DNA of 39,138 bases from Parasutterella muris (GCF_009767915.1 NZ_WSRP01000029.1:1-39138); one strand, 5' to 3'; positions 24,832 through 34,130 are shown, numbered from the stretch's first letter. Numbers and translations are program-made. Notes: a model not told the origin generated them from the sequence alone.

Positions 24832-27098
24832 TTCAAGGACTCCTGTGCAGTACGGGCGGTCATGCGCTCTCTTCTACGGTGCAGAATCACGGCCGGAACA
24901 ACCAGTGAACCCAGAAGCGCAGCCAGAATAAAGAGCGGCCAGTAGATCGGTTTATTCCACTCTTTAACGCGCTCGACTCGGGTCGCGGGGTCAAGCCTCA
25001 AATACTGGATATGGTTGCGGACAATCTGTGTCGGTTTACCGTTATGCACCCACTGATGAAAAGCCGCGGCGCTCGTCGGGAAGTATCCGAACGACCACGG
25101 AGCGTCTTTCTGCACAATGCGGATCAGCTCTTCAATGGCGGCAGCCTTTTCCGGACCCTCATCCAAGTAGCGCATCTTGGCGTAAATCCGGTCATAGTCA
25201 TCGTTCTGATAGTTCGAAGCGTTTTCTCCAGAACCGCCCGTGCTCGACTTCGCGTTGGGTCCGTAAAGCAGAAATAAGAAATTCTCCGCATCCGGGTAGT
25301 CTGCGAGCCAGCCCCAAAGGAACAGCTGATGATTTCCGGTAATGACTTTATCCTGGAAGCGGTTGTAGTCCGTCGCGCGGATATCGAGCTGAATTCCGAT
25401 CTTGGCAAACTGCTTCTGATACCAGTCCAGCACGGATTTTGTCGCAGGAGACGCAGCCGCCTGAAAGTCCAGATTCAATACAAGCGGTTCTCCCGTTTTC
25501 TGATCCCGTCCGTCCGGATAACCGGCCTCGCTCAGAAGTTTTTTCGCTTCAGCCAGAGATTTGCGGCGGATCTGTCCGTCCTCGCCTTTCTCGTAAACAT
25601 AGGGGTTAAATGCCGCCGCGCCGTCTTTGCTGTAACCGAACAATCCCGGCGGCAGCGGACCGTGCGCAGGAGATGCGAGCCCTTTCTGGAAAATCTGAAT
25701 GTACTCTTCCCAGTCCATCGCGATAGAGATCGCCTGACGAAGCTTACGGTTGCGCTCCTGCTGCTCGGGCGTATCGCCTCGGCCGATCACAGGATCGAGC
25801 CAGTTAAATCCGAAGTAAGTATTCTGAGCTTCTACCGTCTTCGGGAACTGCAGTTTCTTTTCGCGATATTCTTTTTCTTTCTTGGCGCTGTCGGCCATGC
25901 CGATCAGAAAACCCTGACCGTTGTCCAGACGCTCAATCTGCGGAGAATCGTAATAGCCCTGTAGAAATTTCGTCTGCAGAGGCACGCTTTCTTTTTCCGC
26001 GCTGATTTCAATTCGATCAATAAAAGGCATCGGCTTGCCGCAGTCCTGCAGATAGCCCTTTGACTCGTCAAGCTCCTCGCCTTCGCACGGATAAAGTTCC
26101 GTTTTTCTGTAGTTCGGGTTGCGCTCCATGACATGTCTGCGGTTTTCAATCGATTCGACCAGCATATAGGGCCCGGTTCCGACCGGCCAGTAATTCAGAG
26201 AAAGATTGTTCTTTGCCATGCCCTTCTGCGCGTAGAACGCTTCTGCTTCCCAAGGGATGGGAGAAAAAAAGGTCATTGCAAGCCAATTGGAAAACTGAGG
26301 ATATTTGCCTTTGACCTCCAGGCGCAGCGTGTACTTATCGGGCGCGCTGACACCCTTCAGAGGAATTTTTCTGAAATCCAGAAACGGCAGATCGCGGTCC
26401 GTAGGCGAAAGTCCGCGTCTGAGCCGCTCATCTTCTGCTCGAACCAGGACCGCGTATTCGTTCAGTCCCGGAAGATGATTAGCCATCGTTCCGAAGATCG
26501 GAGAGATAATGCGCGGGTTCGCCATACGCTTAATCGCATAGACATAATCTTCCGCCTCGAGCTCCCGAGTTCCTTTTTGCGGCAGATCGAGCGGATTGCG
26601 CAGCCCGTCAATGACCTCGGGCGCAAGATGATGATTCACGTAGCGACCCTCCGCGTCCCTCGCGAAAGCGGGATGCGGCGCATACATGATGCCTTTCTTC
26701 AGCGGAATTTCGTACACACTGAGCGCGACCTCTTCAGGGTCTGCGTCTTTACCAAGCTTATTTCCGTTCTTATCGAAATAAACCGGCTGAACAATTCTTT
26801 CAGCCGCTCGGGGGATCAGCTCATAGGGCCTTTTGAGGTAGTGATACTGATAAAGCGGTTCGTAAATATTGTAGGTATAAGGTGTTTCATCCGACGAGTA
26901 AGAACTGGTCGGATCCAGATGCTTAGGGCTGCGGCCTGAAAAAGGCGTAAATAAAGTGTTTGCGGAAAGTTCCTGTTCGCTGTGCACGGCATTGGGAATT
27001 TCTCGGCATGAAGAAAGCAAAAACATGCAGCCCAAAAGCGACGAAAGGCAGAGCAGCGCTCTCGCTCGAGACCTTGGGTTTGCCGTATTTCTTTTCAC
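24828..27098 (-). CDS. Oligopeptide-type ABC importer substrate-binding lipoprotein
   Basis: I take GTG at 27098 as the start because GAAAGGAT stands six bases upstream on the minus strand. This gives 756 residues and a clean lipoprotein signal: basic NPRSRARALL, a hydrophobic run and LLSSC with the lipid cysteine at residue 31. A longer ATG frame from 27179 would bury the signal. The mature part is a type-5 solute-binding domain: FSGRSPKHLDPTSSYSSDET, YNIYEPLYQYHYLKRPYE, LSLNYWPVGTGPYMLVESIE and LRQAISIAMDWEEYI. Near the C-terminus IYWPLFILAALLGSLVVPAV followed by RRRER looks like a second membrane anchor, which is unusual for a binding protein. It is the first gene of the operon. Peptides are the likely ligands. 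Confidence 0.9.
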   Translation of the reverse strand: MKRNTANPRSRARALLCLSSLLGCMFLLSSCREIPNAVHSEQELSANTLFTPFSGRSPKHLDPTSSYSSDETPYTYNIYEPLYQYHYLKRPYELIPRAAERIVQPVYFDKNGNKLGKDADPEEVALSVYEIPLKKGIMYAPHPAFARDAEGRYVNHHLAPEVIDGLRNPLDLPQKGTRELEAEDYVYAIKRMANPRIISPIFGTMANHLPGLNEYAVLVRAEDERLRRGLSPTDRDLPFLDFRKIPLKGVSAPDKYTLRLEVKGKYPQFSNWLAMTFFSPIPWEAEAFYAQKGMAKNNLSLNYWPVGTGPYMLVESIENRRHVMERNPNYRKTELYPCEGEELDESKGYLQDCGKPMPFIDRIEISAEKESVPLQTKFLQGYYDSPQIERLDNGQGFLIGMADSAKKEKEYREKKLQFPKTVEAQNTYFGFNWLDPVIGRGDTPEQQERNRKLRQAISIAMDWEEYIQIFQKGLASPAHGPLPPGLFGYSKDGAAAFNPYVYEKGEDGQIRRKSLAEAKKLLSEAGYPDGRDQKTGEPLVLNLDFQAAASPATKSVLDWYQKQFAKIGIQLDIRATDYNRFQDKVITGNHQLFLWGWLADYPDAENFLFLLYGPNAKSSTGGSGENASNYQNDDYDRIYAKMRYLDEGPEKAAAIEELIRIVQKDAPWSFGYFPTSAAAFHQWVHNGKPTQIVRNHIQYLRLDPATRVERVKEWNKPIYWPLFILAALLGSLVVPAVILHRRRERMTARTAQESLK

Positions 27099-27129
27099 TT
27101 TTATCCTTTCACCTATTTTGGGACGCAAT

Positions 27130-27156
27130 ATCTTATCAGTTTGATTAAAAACCCAA
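27130..27156 (-). promoter_or_regulatory. Possible promoter of the oligopeptide importer operon
   Basis: On the minus strand, TTGGGT (27156-27151) and TAAGAT (27135-27130) are separated by 15 bases, which is short. It lies about 30 bases upstream of the GTG start. The 240-base gap to ybgC must hold divergent promoters, but no box is clear on the plus strand. Confidence 0.25.
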
Positions 27157-27338
27157 AGAAATGAAACATTTACCAACACATTATCTCAGTTTAAGCTTTG
27201 TTTCCAAGGATGTCAGAAAGCGCTTGATTTGGATACACAGCCAGCCAAAAAAACTATTTATCAGAATCAGCTTGATAAAATCTTGCTTTGGACTTCTGTG
27301 TGTATTGACCGATATTCGGCAGGGAGCGATATTCTTAA

Positions 27339-27755
27339 ATGACTGAGGCTTACTTTGACTTACCCGTGCGTGTGTATTATGAAGATACGGACTGTGCTCG
27401 GGTCGTCTATTACGCCAACTACCTTAAATTCATGGAGCGGGCGCGTACGGAATGGCTGAGAGCGCTCGGCTGGTCTCAGGAGGAGCTGTATCAGCGGCAT
27501 CGAATCGTATTTGTCGTCGCCGAGGCAAAGGTCCGCTACATTCGGCCCGCGCATCTTGATGACGAGCTCATTGTCCGGGCGAGAATCTCCGACTGCCGAA
27601 GGGCCTCTTTCTGCTTCACACAGGAGATATTAAGAGCCGGCGAGAAGCTTGCCTCAGGTGAGATTCGCTGCGGCGTACTGAACGCGGATACTTTCCGTCC
27701 GACTGCAATGCCGGAAGAGATGTCTGCAAAATTTAAAGAACTTTTAATTTCGTAA
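27339..27755 (+). CDS. ybgC: Acyl-CoA thioesterase YbgC (Tol-Pal associated)
   Basis: The 138-residue hot-dog fold protein belongs to the 4-hydroxybenzoyl-CoA thioesterase family and heads the Tol gene cluster, as in most proteobacteria. The signature is VRVYYEDTDCARVVYYANYL followed by KFMERARTEWLRALGWSQEE, with the catalytic aspartate in EDTD. The position of the E. coli active-site histidine (VVYH) is Tyr here (VVYY), a variant I know from other beta-proteobacteria. 'DCARVV' replaces the usual 'DAGGVV'. The Shine-Dalgarno match (AGGGAG) is 12 bases from the ATG, so initiation may be weak. tolQ follows after 9 bases. Confidence 0.93.
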   Translation: MTEAYFDLPVRVYYEDTDCARVVYYANYLKFMERARTEWLRALGWSQEELYQRHRIVFVVAEAKVRYIRPAHLDDELIVRARISDCRRASFCFTQEILRAGEKLASGEIRCGVLNADTFRPTAMPEEMSAKFKELLIS

Positions 27756-27764
27756 GGGATCGTG

Positions 27765-28448
27765 ATGGAAGCATCCGCTGATTTATCCATTATCACTTTA
27801 GTCACACAAGCCAGTGCCGTAGTGCAGATTGTTTTGTGCATTCTTCTCATTTTTTCACTGGTGAGCTGGACGATTATTTTCCAGAAATGGTTTCAGATGA
27901 GCCGCGCCAGACGAGAAGCCGCAAGCTTCGACAAGCGTTTCTGGGGCGGAGCCGATCTGAACAAGCTCTATGAATCGGCAGCCGAACGCCGCGATTCCAT
28001 CGGACCTCAGGAAGGCATTTTCTATTCCGGCATGACTGAGTTTCTGCGCGGCAGAGCGAGCCATCTAGAGCAGAAAGCCGGCACATTCGGGCTCATTGAT
28101 AGCGTCTCGCGCGCCATGCGCGCCCGCTTCCAGAGAGAGCTGGACATTCTGGAATCCGGTCTTTCGGTGCTTGCCACGATTGGTTCGGTTTCTCCCTACA
28201 TCGGTTTGTTCGGTACGGTTTGGGGCATCATGGACGCCTTCACCGGACTGGGCAACCTGGAAAGCGCCTCGCTCGCTGTTGTAGCCCCCGGTATTGCCGA
28301 AGCTCTGGTCGCAACCGCGATCGGTCTGTTCGCCGCGATTCCTGCCGTGATCGGATACAACCGCTTTGCTTACAGCCTGGATCGTCTTGCGAACCAGTAT
28401 GAAAGCTACATGCAGGAATTCCAAAATATTTTGAGTCGTCAGGCCTAA
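27765..28448 (+). CDS. tolQ: Tol-Pal system proton channel subunit TolQ
   Basis: TolQ forms the proton-conducting pentamer that, with TolR, energises TolA at the division site. ATG at 27765 is preferred over the adjacent GTG at 27762, because AAGGGA is then spaced 6-7 bases away; this gives 227 residues. The first membrane helix is about 20-40 (IVLCILLIFSLVSWTIIFQK). Helices 2 and 3 lie in LSVLATIGSVSPYIGLFGTV with WGIMDAFTGLG, and in IAEALVATAIGLFAAIPAVI, which are the MotA/TolQ/ExbB core. It is followed by tolR after 9 bases, behind an AGGAAAG. Confidence 0.96.
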   Translation: MEASADLSIITLVTQASAVVQIVLCILLIFSLVSWTIIFQKWFQMSRARREAASFDKRFWGGADLNKLYESAAERRDSIGPQEGIFYSGMTEFLRGRASHLEQKAGTFGLIDSVSRAMRARFQRELDILESGLSVLATIGSVSPYIGLFGTVWGIMDAFTGLGNLESASLAVVAPGIAEALVATAIGLFAAIPAVIGYNRFAYSLDRLANQYESYMQEFQNILSRQA

Positions 28449-28457
28449 GGAAAGAAC

Positions 28458-28883
28458 ATGCCCCGCAACGGAAGCAGAAGACGTCTTCTCGCAGAGATGA
28501 ACGTCGTTCCCTATATTGACGTGATGCTGGTGCTGGTCGTCATCCTGATGGTGGCGGCTCCTTACGTCAATCCCTCAATGGTTGATTTGCCGACCGTCAA
28601 CAAGGCCGCCAAGCAGCCTGATAAAGTCGTTGAAGTCATTGTCGCACCCGACGGCCAGCTTTCTATTCGTGACAGCGCTAAGAAAGTCGTACCGGTGGAC
28701 TTCCCGCAGCTCGTGTCAACCGTTGAATCTCTGCGCGCTGACGGCGCCAATGTGCCTGTCGTCATCGCGGCGGACAAAACGGTCGCCTATGAAAAAGTGA
28801 TCGATGTCATGCGCAATCTGCAGAAAGCCAACATCACACGCATCGGTTTATCCCTCAAACTGGAAGGGTCCGGAGCTAAGTAA
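28458..28883 (+). CDS. tolR: Tol-Pal system protein TolR
   Basis: TolR is an ExbD/TolR-type protein with a single membrane helix near the N-terminus and a periplasmic domain. LAEMNVVPYIDVMLVLVVIL (about residues 12-31) carries the conserved 'N.vPyiDv.LvLl' motif with the aspartate that takes part in proton flow. The periplasmic part has VPVVIAADKTVAYEKVIDVM and RIGLSLKLEG. At 141 residues the length is normal. It overlaps tolA by one base (TAATG). Confidence 0.96.
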   Translation: MPRNGSRRRLLAEMNVVPYIDVMLVLVVILMVAAPYVNPSMVDLPTVNKAAKQPDKVVEVIVAPDGQLSIRDSAKKVVPVDFPQLVSTVESLRADGANVPVVIAADKTVAYEKVIDVMRNLQKANITRIGLSLKLEGSGAK

Positions 28884-30088
28884 TGGATGACTATTCTCCC
28901 AATCAGCCGAATAAAGTAACAGACGGCCAAGGCTTCTGGGGTGTCGCCTTTGTGCTTGCCCTAATCGCCCACGGCGTGCTGTTTGTGCTTTTGTTTGTGT
29001 CAATGCAGTGGAGAGCGGAGCCGACCGGTCCGGTATACGCCGAACTCTGGACGGGAGACGAGGCGGCTCAAATGGCCGATACTCAGCCGGAACCGGCCCC
29101 GGAACCTGAGCCTGAGCCCGAACCGGAACCGCAGCCTGAACCTGAACCGCCGGCTCCCGAACCGCAGAGCGCGCCGGAGCCGCAGCTTCCGCCGCCACCG
29201 CCGCCGATTGCACAGACCGACTTGGATCGTCAGGCCAATATGCTTGAAGACCCGGACATCGTTCAGGAGCGGCTGGATCGCGAAGCGAAAAAGCAGGAAG
29301 AAGAAAAGCAGCGCATTCTGGAGCGCGAGCGTCAGTTAGAAGAAGCCCGCAGAGCTGAAGAGCAGCGTAAAGCCGAAGAAGCCCGACAGGCGGAAGAACG
29401 ACGCAAAGCGGAAGAAGCTAAACGACAGGAAGAGCTCAGACAGCAGGAGCTGAAACGCCAGGAAGAGCTCAAGCAGCAGGAATTAAAACGTCAGGAAGAG
29501 CAGCGTCAGCTTGCGGAACAAAAACGCCTTGAGCAGCAGAAAGCCGAAGCGGAACGCAAGGCTCGTCAGGAAGAGCTCAAACGTCAGGCTCAGGAGCGTG
29601 AAAAGCAGATCGCCGAGCAGAAAGCCAAACGCGAAAAAGAACTTGCTGAGAAAAAGAAAGCTCAGGAAGAGCTGAATCGTCAAAGAGCTGAAGCTCAGGC
29701 CAACGCCGCACGCAGAAAAGAAATGCTCAGCCGTCTTTCCGGACAGAGCGGATCCAGCATGGGCAGCAGCGGCTCCTCGAGCATGACGAGCTTCCAGCAG
29801 GCTCAGTACAACAATCGTATCGTGGCCTGCATCCGACCGCATATTACGTTTAATACCCCGGCAGGCGCCAAACGCGGCGACTATGTCGCGCGCTTCGAAG
29901 TACAGCTTCTGAAGACCGGCAAGAAAGCCGGAACTCCGAAACTTTTGAAGACGAGCGGTCTTAAAGCTTTTGACAACGCGGTGGAAAAAGCGATCCTGTT
30001 GTGTGATCCGTTCCCGAAACCGCCTGTCGGAAACGTTCCCTCCTCTATTCTTCTCACTTTCGATCCGGTGGAAGACGTCGGTCGTTAA
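28883..30088 (+). CDS. tolA: Tol-Pal system protein TolA
   Basis: TolA spans the periplasm and links the TolQR motor to TolB/Pal in the outer membrane. The 401-residue protein has a cytoplasmic tail, a helix at about 13-36 (FWGVAFVLALIAHGVLFVLL), a proline/glutamate linker (about 68-112, with EPEPEPEPEPQPEPEPP), and a charged K/E/Q/A coiled coil (about 130-275). The C-terminal domain begins YNNRIVACIRPHITFNTPAG and ends ILLTFDPVEDVGR, with two cysteines as in many TolA domains. A Glu/Pro linker of this length is TonB-like. The coiled coil is built from short, near-identical units, making the gene prone to length change. Confidence 0.94.
   Translation: MDDYSPNQPNKVTDGQGFWGVAFVLALIAHGVLFVLLFVSMQWRAEPTGPVYAELWTGDEAAQMADTQPEPAPEPEPEPEPEPQPEPEPPAPEPQSAPEPQLPPPPPPIAQTDLDRQANMLEDPDIVQERLDREAKKQEEEKQRILERERQLEEARRAEEQRKAEEARQAEERRKAEEAKRQEELRQQELKRQEELKQQELKRQEEQRQLAEQKRLEQQKAEAERKARQEELKRQAQEREKQIAEQKAKREKELAEKKKAQEELNRQRAEAQANAARRKEMLSRLSGQSGSSMGSSGSSSMTSFQQAQYNNRIVACIRPHITFNTPAGAKRGDYVARFEVQLLKTGKKAGTPKLLKTSGLKAFDNAVEKAILLCDPFPKPPVGNVPSSILLTFDPVEDVGR
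29084..29210 (+). repeat. Glu-Pro codon repeat in tolA
   Basis: Alternating GAA/GAG/GAC and CCG/CCT/CCC codons encode a run of Glu-Pro dipeptides with few interruptions. It is followed by a Pro-only run (PPPPPP). Such tracts vary in length between strains. Confidence 0.75.
29290..29700 (+). repeat. Degenerate coiled-coil repeats in tolA
   Basis: Imperfect units such as RRAEEQRKAEEARQAEERRK and RQEELKQQELKRQEEQR recur across about 400 bases. They give a tract rich in AAG, GAA, CAG and CGT codons and encode the periplasm-spanning helix. Confidence 0.65.
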
Positions 30089-30110
30089 CGTCGTTTTATA
30101 AGGAAAATTT

Positions 30111-31616
30111 ATGGCCGTCAGCGAAGTCGCAAAGGTTGCTCAAACCGCGGTTACAACCGAGGAGCTCCTCAGCGCTGATAACAATATCCTTGATGAGCTT
30201 CTGCTCATGTTTGAAAAGGGGCTGAATCAGCCGGTCGTATATTGGCAGATCGCCTGTCTTGCGACCTCACTGATCCTCGGCTGGCTGCTCTCTCGCTACC
30301 TTTACAAGCGGGCGGTCAGTCTTTTTGCCGAAGAGGAACAAACACAGGCCGAAGAAGAGAAGAACCCTAAACAAAGAGAGCAGGCGTTTTGGAGTCTCGT
30401 GCGCAGACGAATTCAGACGCTGCTTCTGCGGCTCAGTTTCCCGCTCATCTCTATGGTGTTCATCGCGGTGACAACGTTTACGATCCGGCTGTTCAACGTG
30501 CTGCCCAAGCACGCGCTGCCGCTGGAATCCATTATTTGGCTCATCCTTGGCGCCTACGTTGTTATCCGCACCGTCATCTTTATCATTCACCAAACGGTCA
30601 GCCGGGGCAAACTCTCGAACAGTCTGGATAATTTCCTGACATGGGCCATCTGGGGCGGCGTTGCGCTGCAGGTCGTCGGCGTTCTGCCGAAGGCCGTCAG
30701 CTTCATGCAGTCCACCAAGATACCGCTTGGCAAGGACAACTTCACGCTTTGGTCTTTGCTTCTCGCGATCTTCTCCATCGCGCTCGCGCTGATTGTCGCC
30801 AAATGGGTCGGACAGTTCATTGAGCGCTGGCTCAACAGTATTCCGACGATGCAGTCGAGTCTTAGGGTTGTTCTGATTCGCGTCGTGAAAGTTCTGCTTA
30901 CCTTCATTGCGATTCTGGTCGGTCTTTCCTCGGTCGGCATTGACATTACCGTGCTCGGCGTATTCGGCGGCGCGGTCGGTGTGGGTCTCGGCTTTGGCCT
31001 GCAGAAAATTACCTCCAACTATGTGAGCGGCTTTATCATTCTGCTCGACAGAAGCATCAAAATCGGCGATCTGGTTTCAGTTGCGGGCGTGGAAGGCATC
31101 GTCAATGACATTAAAACGCGCTACACCGTTATCCGTGCCTTTGACGGCAGCGTCACGATTATCCCGAATGAGGCGTTTGTCACCGGAAACGTGAAAAATA
31201 CCTCGTATCTGCAGGGACCGGGCCGCACCACCGTGACTATGAGTGTCGACTACAGCACTGACGTCGAAGAGGTGATTGAACTTATGACGGACATTGTCCG
31301 CAGACAGCCTCGTGTGCTGATCAGCCCTCCTCCTTACACGATTTTGTCCAACTTCGGCGCGGACGGTATCGATTTAACTTCCTACTTCTGGATTTCCGAT
31401 CCGGAAAAGGGCACTACCGTGCTGCGCTCAAATATCAGCAGAGAAATGCTGCGTGAATTCAACGAGCGCAAGATCAACATACCCTTCCCGCAAAGAGATC
31501 TTCATCTTATCGGGACACCGGAAATTATCTGCCGCGTAGAATCCGATCCGGCTCCGAAAGCTGCGGATGCGGCACAGGGGCCTGCGCCGCTTGATACTTC
31601 CGCAGAACGCGTGTAA
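30111..31616 (+). CDS. MscS-family mechanosensitive ion channel
   Basis: The 501-residue protein has several N-terminal membrane helices (about 45-65, 110-130, 143-163, 173-195 and 220-245). The MscS core follows: LLTFIAILVGLSSVGIDITV, FGGAVGVGLGFGLQKITSNY and VSGFIILLDRSIKIGDLVSV. The glycine/alanine-rich pore helix and the 'F.iPN..f..g.v.N.S' strand (VTIIPNEAFVTGNVKNTSYL) are intact. The C-terminal domain ends in 'INIPFPQRDLHL', as in MscS relatives. It is larger than E. coli MscS (286), so it belongs to the medium-size members. It starts 22 bases after tolA, behind AAGGAAA, in the place where tolB usually lies, so it is probably co-transcribed with the Tol genes. Confidence 0.92.
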   Translation: MAVSEVAKVAQTAVTTEELLSADNNILDELLLMFEKGLNQPVVYWQIACLATSLILGWLLSRYLYKRAVSLFAEEEQTQAEEEKNPKQREQAFWSLVRRRIQTLLLRLSFPLISMVFIAVTTFTIRLFNVLPKHALPLESIIWLILGAYVVIRTVIFIIHQTVSRGKLSNSLDNFLTWAIWGGVALQVVGVLPKAVSFMQSTKIPLGKDNFTLWSLLLAIFSIALALIVAKWVGQFIERWLNSIPTMQSSLRVVLIRVVKVLLTFIAILVGLSSVGIDITVLGVFGGAVGVGLGFGLQKITSNYVSGFIILLDRSIKIGDLVSVAGVEGIVNDIKTRYTVIRAFDGSVTIIPNEAFVTGNVKNTSYLQGPGRTTVTMSVDYSTDVEEVIELMTDIVRRQPRVLISPPPYTILSNFGADGIDLTSYFWISDPEKGTTVLRSNISREMLREFNERKINIPFPQRDLHLIGTPEIICRVESDPAPKAADAAQGPAPLDTSAERV

Positions 31617-31656
31617 TCCTTTAAAAGGCGCTTCTTTTGCAGTGCTTCGCTTAATG

Positions 31657-31695
31657 AAAAACCGGTCGGGAACTTTAGCTCCCGGTCGGTTTTTT
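31657..31695. terminator. Bidirectional terminator between the MscS gene and proS
   Basis: CGGGA/TCCCG and ACCG/CGGT pair across a GT/GT internal loop. T runs follow on both strands (TTTTTT on plus, TTTTT on minus). The two genes converge here. Confidence 0.8.
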
Positions 31696-31712
31696 GAATC
31701 AATGATCAGAGA

Positions 31713-33461
31713 TTATCTATTATTGATCAAGCCGATCAGTTTATCTGCAATATCCGCGACAGGCACCGTCTCATTCTTCAGATCTCTGCGGTGCGTGTAT
31801 TCAACTTCACCGTTTTTGAGGCCACGGTCGCCGATCGTGACGCGGTGCGGTACACCGATCAGTTCCCACTCAGCGAACATTACGCCGGGGCGCAGTCCTC
31901 TATCGTCAAGAATGACATCAATACCGGCCTCTTTCAGGCGGCCGTACAGTTCATTGGAAACCTTCTGAACCTCTTCGCTCTTGTCGTAGCCGACCGCGCA
32001 GATAACGACGGTAAAGGGCGCGATGCTGTCGGGCCAAATAATGCCCTTGTCATCATGACCCTGTTCAATCGCAGCGCCGAGCAGACGGGAAACGCCAATA
32101 CCGTAGCAGCCCATCTGAAGGACCTGCGGTTTGCCGTTTTCATCCAGATAAGTCGCCTTCATCGCGGAAGAATACTTGTCGCCTAAGAAGAAGACATGGC
32201 CGACCTCGATGCCGCGCTGCATTTTCAGTGTGCCTTTGCCGTCAGGAGAAGCGTCTCCCACAACTACGTTGCGAATATCTGCGACAACGTCCGGTTCTCT
32301 CAGGTCGCGGCCCCAGTTCACGCCGCGAATGTGGTAGCCCTCTTCGTTGGCGCCGACAATGAAGTCGCTCATGTTGGCGACGGTGGTGTCCGCAACAATC
32401 GTGACATTCTTAGGAATACCGACAGGTCCGAGGTAGCCGGGTTTACTGCCGAAAGTATTCATGATTTCAGAATCCGTCGCGAAGCGGAATCCGGGCTTGA
32501 GCGCGTCAAGTTTGCCCGCTTTCACTTCATTCAGGCTGTGGTCTCCGCGCAGCAGCAGCAGAACAATCTTCGCAGGCAGCGGATTGCCTTTTTCGTCGTA
32601 CTGTTCAACCGCAAGCACGATGGATTTGACGCTGTCGGTGAGCGGCTTGCCCAGCAGTTCAACGACGAGTTCGCATTTATCTTTTCCGGGTGTCGGAACT
32701 TTTTCCATCGCTTCTTTGGGCTCTTCGCGTTTTTCGATCAGGCAGGGCGCCTCAGCGAGTTCGATATTTGCCGCGTAATCGCTGTCCGGGCAGAACACGA
32801 TGAGGTCTTCGCCGGTGTCGGCGATTACTTGGAATTCCTGAGAGCGGGAGCCGCCGATCGAGCCGGAGTCGGCGCGCACCGCGCGGTACATCAGGCCGAG
32901 TCGATCAAAGATTCGGCAGTAAGCTTCAAACATCTTGTCGTAGCTCTTACCGGCATCTTCAGCGTTTCTGTCGAATGAGTAGGCGTCCTTCATGATGAAG
33001 TCGCGGCCTCGCATCACGCCGAAGCGAGGGCGGCGTTCATCTCTGAACTTCGTCTGGATCTGGTAGAAATTCACAGGAAGCTGACGCCAGGACTTAATTT
33101 CCTGACGAGCGATATCCGTGACAACTTCCTCACTGGTCGGCTGCAGAACAAAATCACGGTCATGACGGTCCTTAATACGGAGGAGTTCATCTCCGTACTT
33201 CTGCCAGCGGCCGGTTTCCTGCCAAAGTTCAGCCGGCTGCACGATCGGCATCAGCAGTTCAATGGCGCCCGCTCTATCCATTTCTTCGCGGATAATGCTT
33301 TCAATTTTACGGAGGGAGCGAAGACCCATCGGCATGATGTCGTAGATGCCAGCGGCCAGTTTTTTAATCATGCCGGCGCGAAGCATCAGTTTCTGGCTAA
33401 CGATTTCAGCGTCTGCGGGCGCTTCCTTCATGGTGGAAATAAAAAATTGTTTTGCTCTCAT
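31713..33461 (-). CDS. proS: Prolyl-tRNA synthetase
   Basis: ProS charges tRNA-Pro. The 582-residue protein is the bacterial type with an inserted editing domain. Motif 1 is in [20 protein letters not shown], motif 2 in [20 protein letters not shown], and motif 3 in [20 protein letters not shown]. The INS editing domain lies between motifs 2 and 3 (about 224-400). It ends in the anticodon-binding domain ([20 protein letters not shown] followed by [10 protein letters not shown]). A tRNA-Pro gene lies about 5 kb away beside ispB, the usual beta-proteobacterial layout. Confidence 0.97.
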   Translation of the reverse strand: MRAKQFFISTMKEAPADAEIVSQKLMLRAGMIKKLAAGIYDIMPMGLRSLRKIESIIREEMDRAGAIELLMPIVQPAELWQETGRWQKYGDELLRIKDRHDRDFVLQPTSEEVVTDIARQEIKSWRQLPVNFYQIQTKFRDERRPRFGVMRGRDFIMKDAYSFDRNAEDAGKSYDKMFEAYCRIFDRLGLMYRAVRADSGSIGGSRSQEFQVIADTGEDLIVFCPDSDYAANIELAEAPCLIEKREEPKEAMEKVPTPGKDKCELVVELLGKPLTDSVKSIVLAVEQYDEKGNPLPAKIVLLLLRGDHSLNEVKAGKLDALKPGFRFATDSEIMNTFGSKPGYLGPVGIPKNVTIVADTTVANMSDFIVGANEEGYHIRGVNWGRDLREPDVVADIRNVVVGDASPDGKGTLKMQRGIEVGHVFFLGDKYSSAMKATYLDENGKPQVLQMGCYGIGVSRLLGAAIEQGHDDKGIIWPDSIAPFTVVICAVGYDKSEEVQKVSNELYGRLKEAGIDVILDDRGLRPGVMFAEWELIGVPHRVTIGDRGLKNGEVEYTHRRDLKNETVPVADIADKLIGLINNR

Positions 33462-33541
33462 TTATTCAACTCTTGTAATGCCGGCAGAATGCGCTGCTTC
33501 CCCTTTCGAACAATCCGAAAAAGTTCCGCAAGGCGTACCGA

Positions 33542-33547
33542 TATAAT
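33542..33547 (+). promoter_or_regulatory. -10 box of a probable rppH promoter
   Basis: A perfect TATAAT lies 33 bases before the rppH ATG in the gap between the divergent proS and rppH. The -35 region is poor, so this is a partial match. Confidence 0.4.
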
Positions 33548-33580
33548 GTAAGGACACAAAAGAGTTATTTTAAAGTTTTT

Positions 33581-34129
33581 ATGCTTGATCAACATGGATA
33601 TCGACCGAATGTCGGCATTATTTTGACGAATCCTCTCCGACAGGTGTTCTGGGGAAAGCGGCTCGGTCAGCACTCGTGGCAGTTTCCACAGGGCGGCATC
33701 AACCGCGGGGAATCTCCGAGGGAGGCCATGTTCAGAGAGCTGTGGGAAGAACTCGGTCTTTTTGAAAATCAGGTCAGAATCATCGGTAGGACCGAAGACT
33801 GGCTTCGCTATGACGTCCCGGACCGCTGGGTGCGCAGAGATCTCAGAGGTATTTACAAAGGGCAGAAGCAGATTTGGTTTTTACTTGAGCTTCTGGGCAA
33901 GAACAAAGACATCAATCTGAAAGCGACCAATCATCCCGAATTTGAGGCTTGGCGCTGGAATGACTATTGGGTTCCGCTGAGTCAGGTCATTGAGTTCAAG
34001 CGCAATGTGTATAAAGAAGCGCTTACGGAGCTTGCACCGCTTATCTTTCCCGATAAGAAATCACTGACACCGCCGCCCCGTTGGGAAAGAGCGGAAGGGC
34101 CGAATCACTTCAGACTGTACCGCAATTAA
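33581..34129 (+). CDS. rppH: RNA pyrophosphohydrolase RppH (Nudix)
   Basis: RppH removes pyrophosphate from the 5' end of transcripts and so starts RNase E-dependent decay. The 182-residue protein has the characteristic [20 protein letters not shown] start and [20 protein letters not shown], followed by [10 protein letters not shown]. This is a complete Nudix box (Gx5Ex7REUXEEXGU) with the metal-binding glutamates. [13 protein letters not shown] and [13 protein letters not shown] are also family features. There is no strong ribosome binding site, but the ATG is fixed by family alignment. A hairpin 1 base past the stop ends the gene. Confidence 0.96.
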   Translation: MLDQHGYRPNVGIILTNPLRQVFWGKRLGQHSWQFPQGGINRGESPREAMFRELWEELGLFENQVRIIGRTEDWLRYDVPDRWVRRDLRGIYKGQKQIWFLLELLGKNKDINLKATNHPEFEAWRWNDYWVPLSQVIEFKRNVYKEALTELAPLIFPDKKSLTPPPRWERAEGPNHFRLYRN

Positions 34130-34130
34130 G

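Noticed and set aside
26133-26939. Long plus-strand ORF opposite the binding-protein gene
   Set aside because: It is a reading-frame shadow: the minus strand encodes a full solute-binding protein, and the opposite frame is arginine-rich without domains.
27339-27755. Loss of the YbgC active-site histidine as a sign of a dead enzyme
   Set aside because: Tyr at this position is common in beta-proteobacterial YbgC as far as I recall, and the catalytic aspartate and the rest of the signature are intact.
29084-29700. Repeated tract in tolA considered as a tandem-repeat or CRISPR-like array
   Set aside because: The units are short, codon-phased and encode the known Glu-Pro linker and coiled coil of TolA. 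There are no unique spacers.
33458-33673. Minus-strand ORF of 71 codons upstream of proS
   Set aside because: It overlaps the start of rppH on the other strand and the promoter region, and shows no domain or ribosome binding site.
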